From JBJEQG01 sp051881635 (GTDB lineage: Bacteria > Bacillota > Clostridia > Oscillospirales > Acutalibacteraceae), in assembly GCA_051881635.1 (NCBI GenBank), contig JBJEQG010000122.1, positions 1 to 12,978 on the forward strand: a stretch of 12,978 bases of DNA, read 5' to 3'. The position numbers and the translations under genes are program-made. This document shows, in pieces, positions 11,842 to 12,978 of this stretch (its first letter is position 1; every line of letters begins with the position of its first letter). Below the pieces are notes generated by a model, which saw only the letters and a list, made by a program, of their open reading frames with translations, was not told the origin of the DNA and made no database searches.

Positions 11842-12846
11842 ATGGCAGTTTTTGAAAACATTAAACTTGAAAAGGGTATGTATGGCGTTAAAGGCAAGAG
11901 TCTGACAGCCGTTTTGGAGGAGCTTGACCCGTCCGAAAATTACAAAGGCACAGCGTTGGAGGGATTGGACGCTTATCAGCGACAATTAAAGCGTTTTGAC
12001 ATTAAGGTCAGCGGCAGTGGTTCAGACCCTGTATGGAAATTCTTTGAAACCACAAATTCAGCGGCACTGTTTCCCGAATATGTTACCCGTGCGGTGCGTA
12101 CGGGCATGGAACAGGAAAACATTTTGAACGATATTATTGCCGCAAAGACAGTGATTGACAGTATGGACTACCGTTCCATTGTGTCTTGTCCGACAAATGA
12201 GGAAAAGTCCCTGAAAATTGTCATGGAAGGCACAGCTTTGCCGCAAACCGTTGTCCGTACACAGGAAAACCTTGTACATTTGCACAAAAGAGGGCGTATG
12301 CTTGTAGCGTCTTATGAGGCGTTGAAGTTCCAAAGACTTGACCTTTTTACCGTTACATTACGCCAAATCGGTGCGTATATCGCAAAGACACAGGCAGAAG
12401 ACGCCATGAATGTCCTTTTGAACGGTGACGGCAACAACAATGCGGCGGCAGAGATTACCGCCGAAAGCGGTTTGAATTATGACAGTTTAATTCAGCTTTG
12501 GGCAGAGCTTTCGCCTTATAAACTGAATACGATTGCCGCACCGACCGATGCCATGCAGAAAATTCTCGGTATGCAGGAAATGAGAGATGCAGTGGCTGGC
12601 TTGAATTTCCAAAGCACAGGCAAGCCCGTAACACCTTTGGGTGCAAAACTTATTCATGTACCGTCACTGACAAGCGGTCAGATTATCGGTTTGGATAAAA
12701 ACTATGCCCTTGAAATGGTACAGGCAGGCGATGTCATTGTTGATTATGACAAGCTGATTGACAGACAGCTTGAAAGAGCCGCAATCAGCAGTATTGCCGG
12801 CTTTGCGAAAATCTTTGCCGATTCCGCCAAAGTCATGACTTATTGA
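11842..12846 (+). CDS. HK97-type major capsid protein (334 aa)
   Basis: The main shell protein of the head. After an N-terminal arm of about 60 residues the fold begins around FFETTNSAALFPEYVTRAV. Conserved-looking parts include the E-loop region with LVHLHKRGRMLVASYEAL, the P-domain spine helix with LRQIGAYIAKTQAEDAMNVL (about 177-196) and a C-terminal A-domain ending in a strand (FAKIFADSAKVMTY). The length is typical. No cross-link motif was looked for at residue level. AAGGAAAG lies upstream of the ATG at 11842. It is the last gene of the operon in this window, followed at once by a terminator. Confidence 0.88.
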   Translation: MAVFENIKLEKGMYGVKGKSLTAVLEELDPSENYKGTALEGLDAYQRQLKRFDIKVSGSGSDPVWKFFETTNSAALFPEYVTRAVRTGMEQENILNDIIAAKTVIDSMDYRSIVSCPTNEEKSLKIVMEGTALPQTVVRTQENLVHLHKRGRMLVASYEALKFQRLDLFTVTLRQIGAYIAKTQAEDAMNVLLNGDGNNNAAAEITAESGLNYDSLIQLWAELSPYKLNTIAAPTDAMQKILGMQEMRDAVAGLNFQSTGKPVTPLGAKLIHVPSLTSGQIIGLDKNYALEMVQAGDVIVDYDKLIDRQLERAAISSIAGFAKIFADSAKVMTY

Positions 12847-12881
12847 TGTTTAACATTCGTTACTGACAGTATTTTAATGTG

Positions 12882-12918
12882 TAGGGGGGACTGAATTAAG
12901 TCGCCCCCTATTGTTAAT
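12882..12918 (+). terminator. terminator after the major capsid gene
   Basis: TAGGGGG (12882-12888) pairs with CCCCCTA (12904-12910) and GACT (12889-12892) with AGTC (12899-12902), with one bulged G. It is followed by TTGTTAATTTTAT. The stem is strong; the T run is moderate. It closes the head operon only 36 bp after the capsid gene. Confidence 0.75.
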
Positions 12919-12936
12919 TTTATGTGAGTTCGACAA

Positions 12937-12973
12937 AAAATTAAAGTTTAGGTCAAGCCTTTTCAAAGGCTTG
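12937..12973. repeat. boundary repeat, right copy (21-bp core plus hairpin)
   Basis: Bases 12937-12957 are the exact reverse complement of 7456-7476. The neighbouring hairpin here is CAAGCCTTT-TC-AAAGGCTTG (12954-12973), different from the left copy. The pattern, a fixed core with a changing hairpin, is like dispersed intergenic repeats of gut Clostridia, as far as I recall. The sequence continues past the window edge. Confidence 0.75.
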
Positions 12974-12978
12974 CGGTT

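Overview
The window looks like chromosomal DNA of a low-to-mid GC Clostridia-type Firmicute. The evidence is strong AGGAGG ribosome binding sites, near-consensus sigma-A promoters, a DUF378 protein, a short glutamate 5-kinase without a PUA domain, an ImmR/ImmA-like pair and a Firmicute-type LexA-like box. The species cannot be named from this alone.

Layout. (1) 1-855: three successive copies of a small convergent locus. Each encodes a 27-29 residue membrane peptide facing a short antisense RNA across a shared terminator. Copies 2 and 3 are a near-perfect 301-bp tandem duplication. The layout is that of Fst/par-like type I toxin-antitoxin modules: toxin promoter, ribosome-site-sequestering hairpin, peptide, bidirectional terminator and a consensus antisense promoter. 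(2) 887-2266, minus strand: a repressor / ImmA-IrrE peptidase / LURP-one (tubby-like) operon. (3) 2267-2586: a divergent control region with two related 13-bp palindromes and a LexA-like box. (4) 2587-3369, plus strand: a small coiled-coil protein, a sigma-70 region-4-like protein and a DUF378 membrane protein. (5) 3488-4395, minus strand: three small uncharacterised genes, two with proline-rich linkers; the first (54 aa) is very short. (6) 4535-5008: a YfcE-like phosphoesterase. (7) 5136-7253, minus strand: proB-proA for proline synthesis. (8) 7431-12978: a phage-type DNA-packaging and capsid operon (small and large terminase, portal, prohead protease with a nested scaffold start, decoration-like protein, HK97-type major capsid protein), followed by a terminator.

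How the parts work together. proB and proA carry out the first two steps from glutamate to proline. The phage block contains what is needed to build and fill a head, but no tail, connector, lysis or integrase gene lies inside the window. It is bounded on both sides by a 21-bp sequence in inverted orientation, each copy next to a hairpin. It begins behind an intrinsic terminator that no upstream gene needs, which suggests leader attenuation or antitermination. The repressor/peptidase operon, the SOS-like box and the sigma-like protein resemble the control region of a mobile element, but are separated from the head genes by about 4.5 kb of host-type genes.

The most interesting items are the triplicated toxin-antitoxin-like array, whose antisense RNA appears to be an inverted copy of the toxin leader, and the compact head-only module with its nested scaffold and zinc-ribbon-containing protease. 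All functional calls rest on reading motifs; no database search was run.
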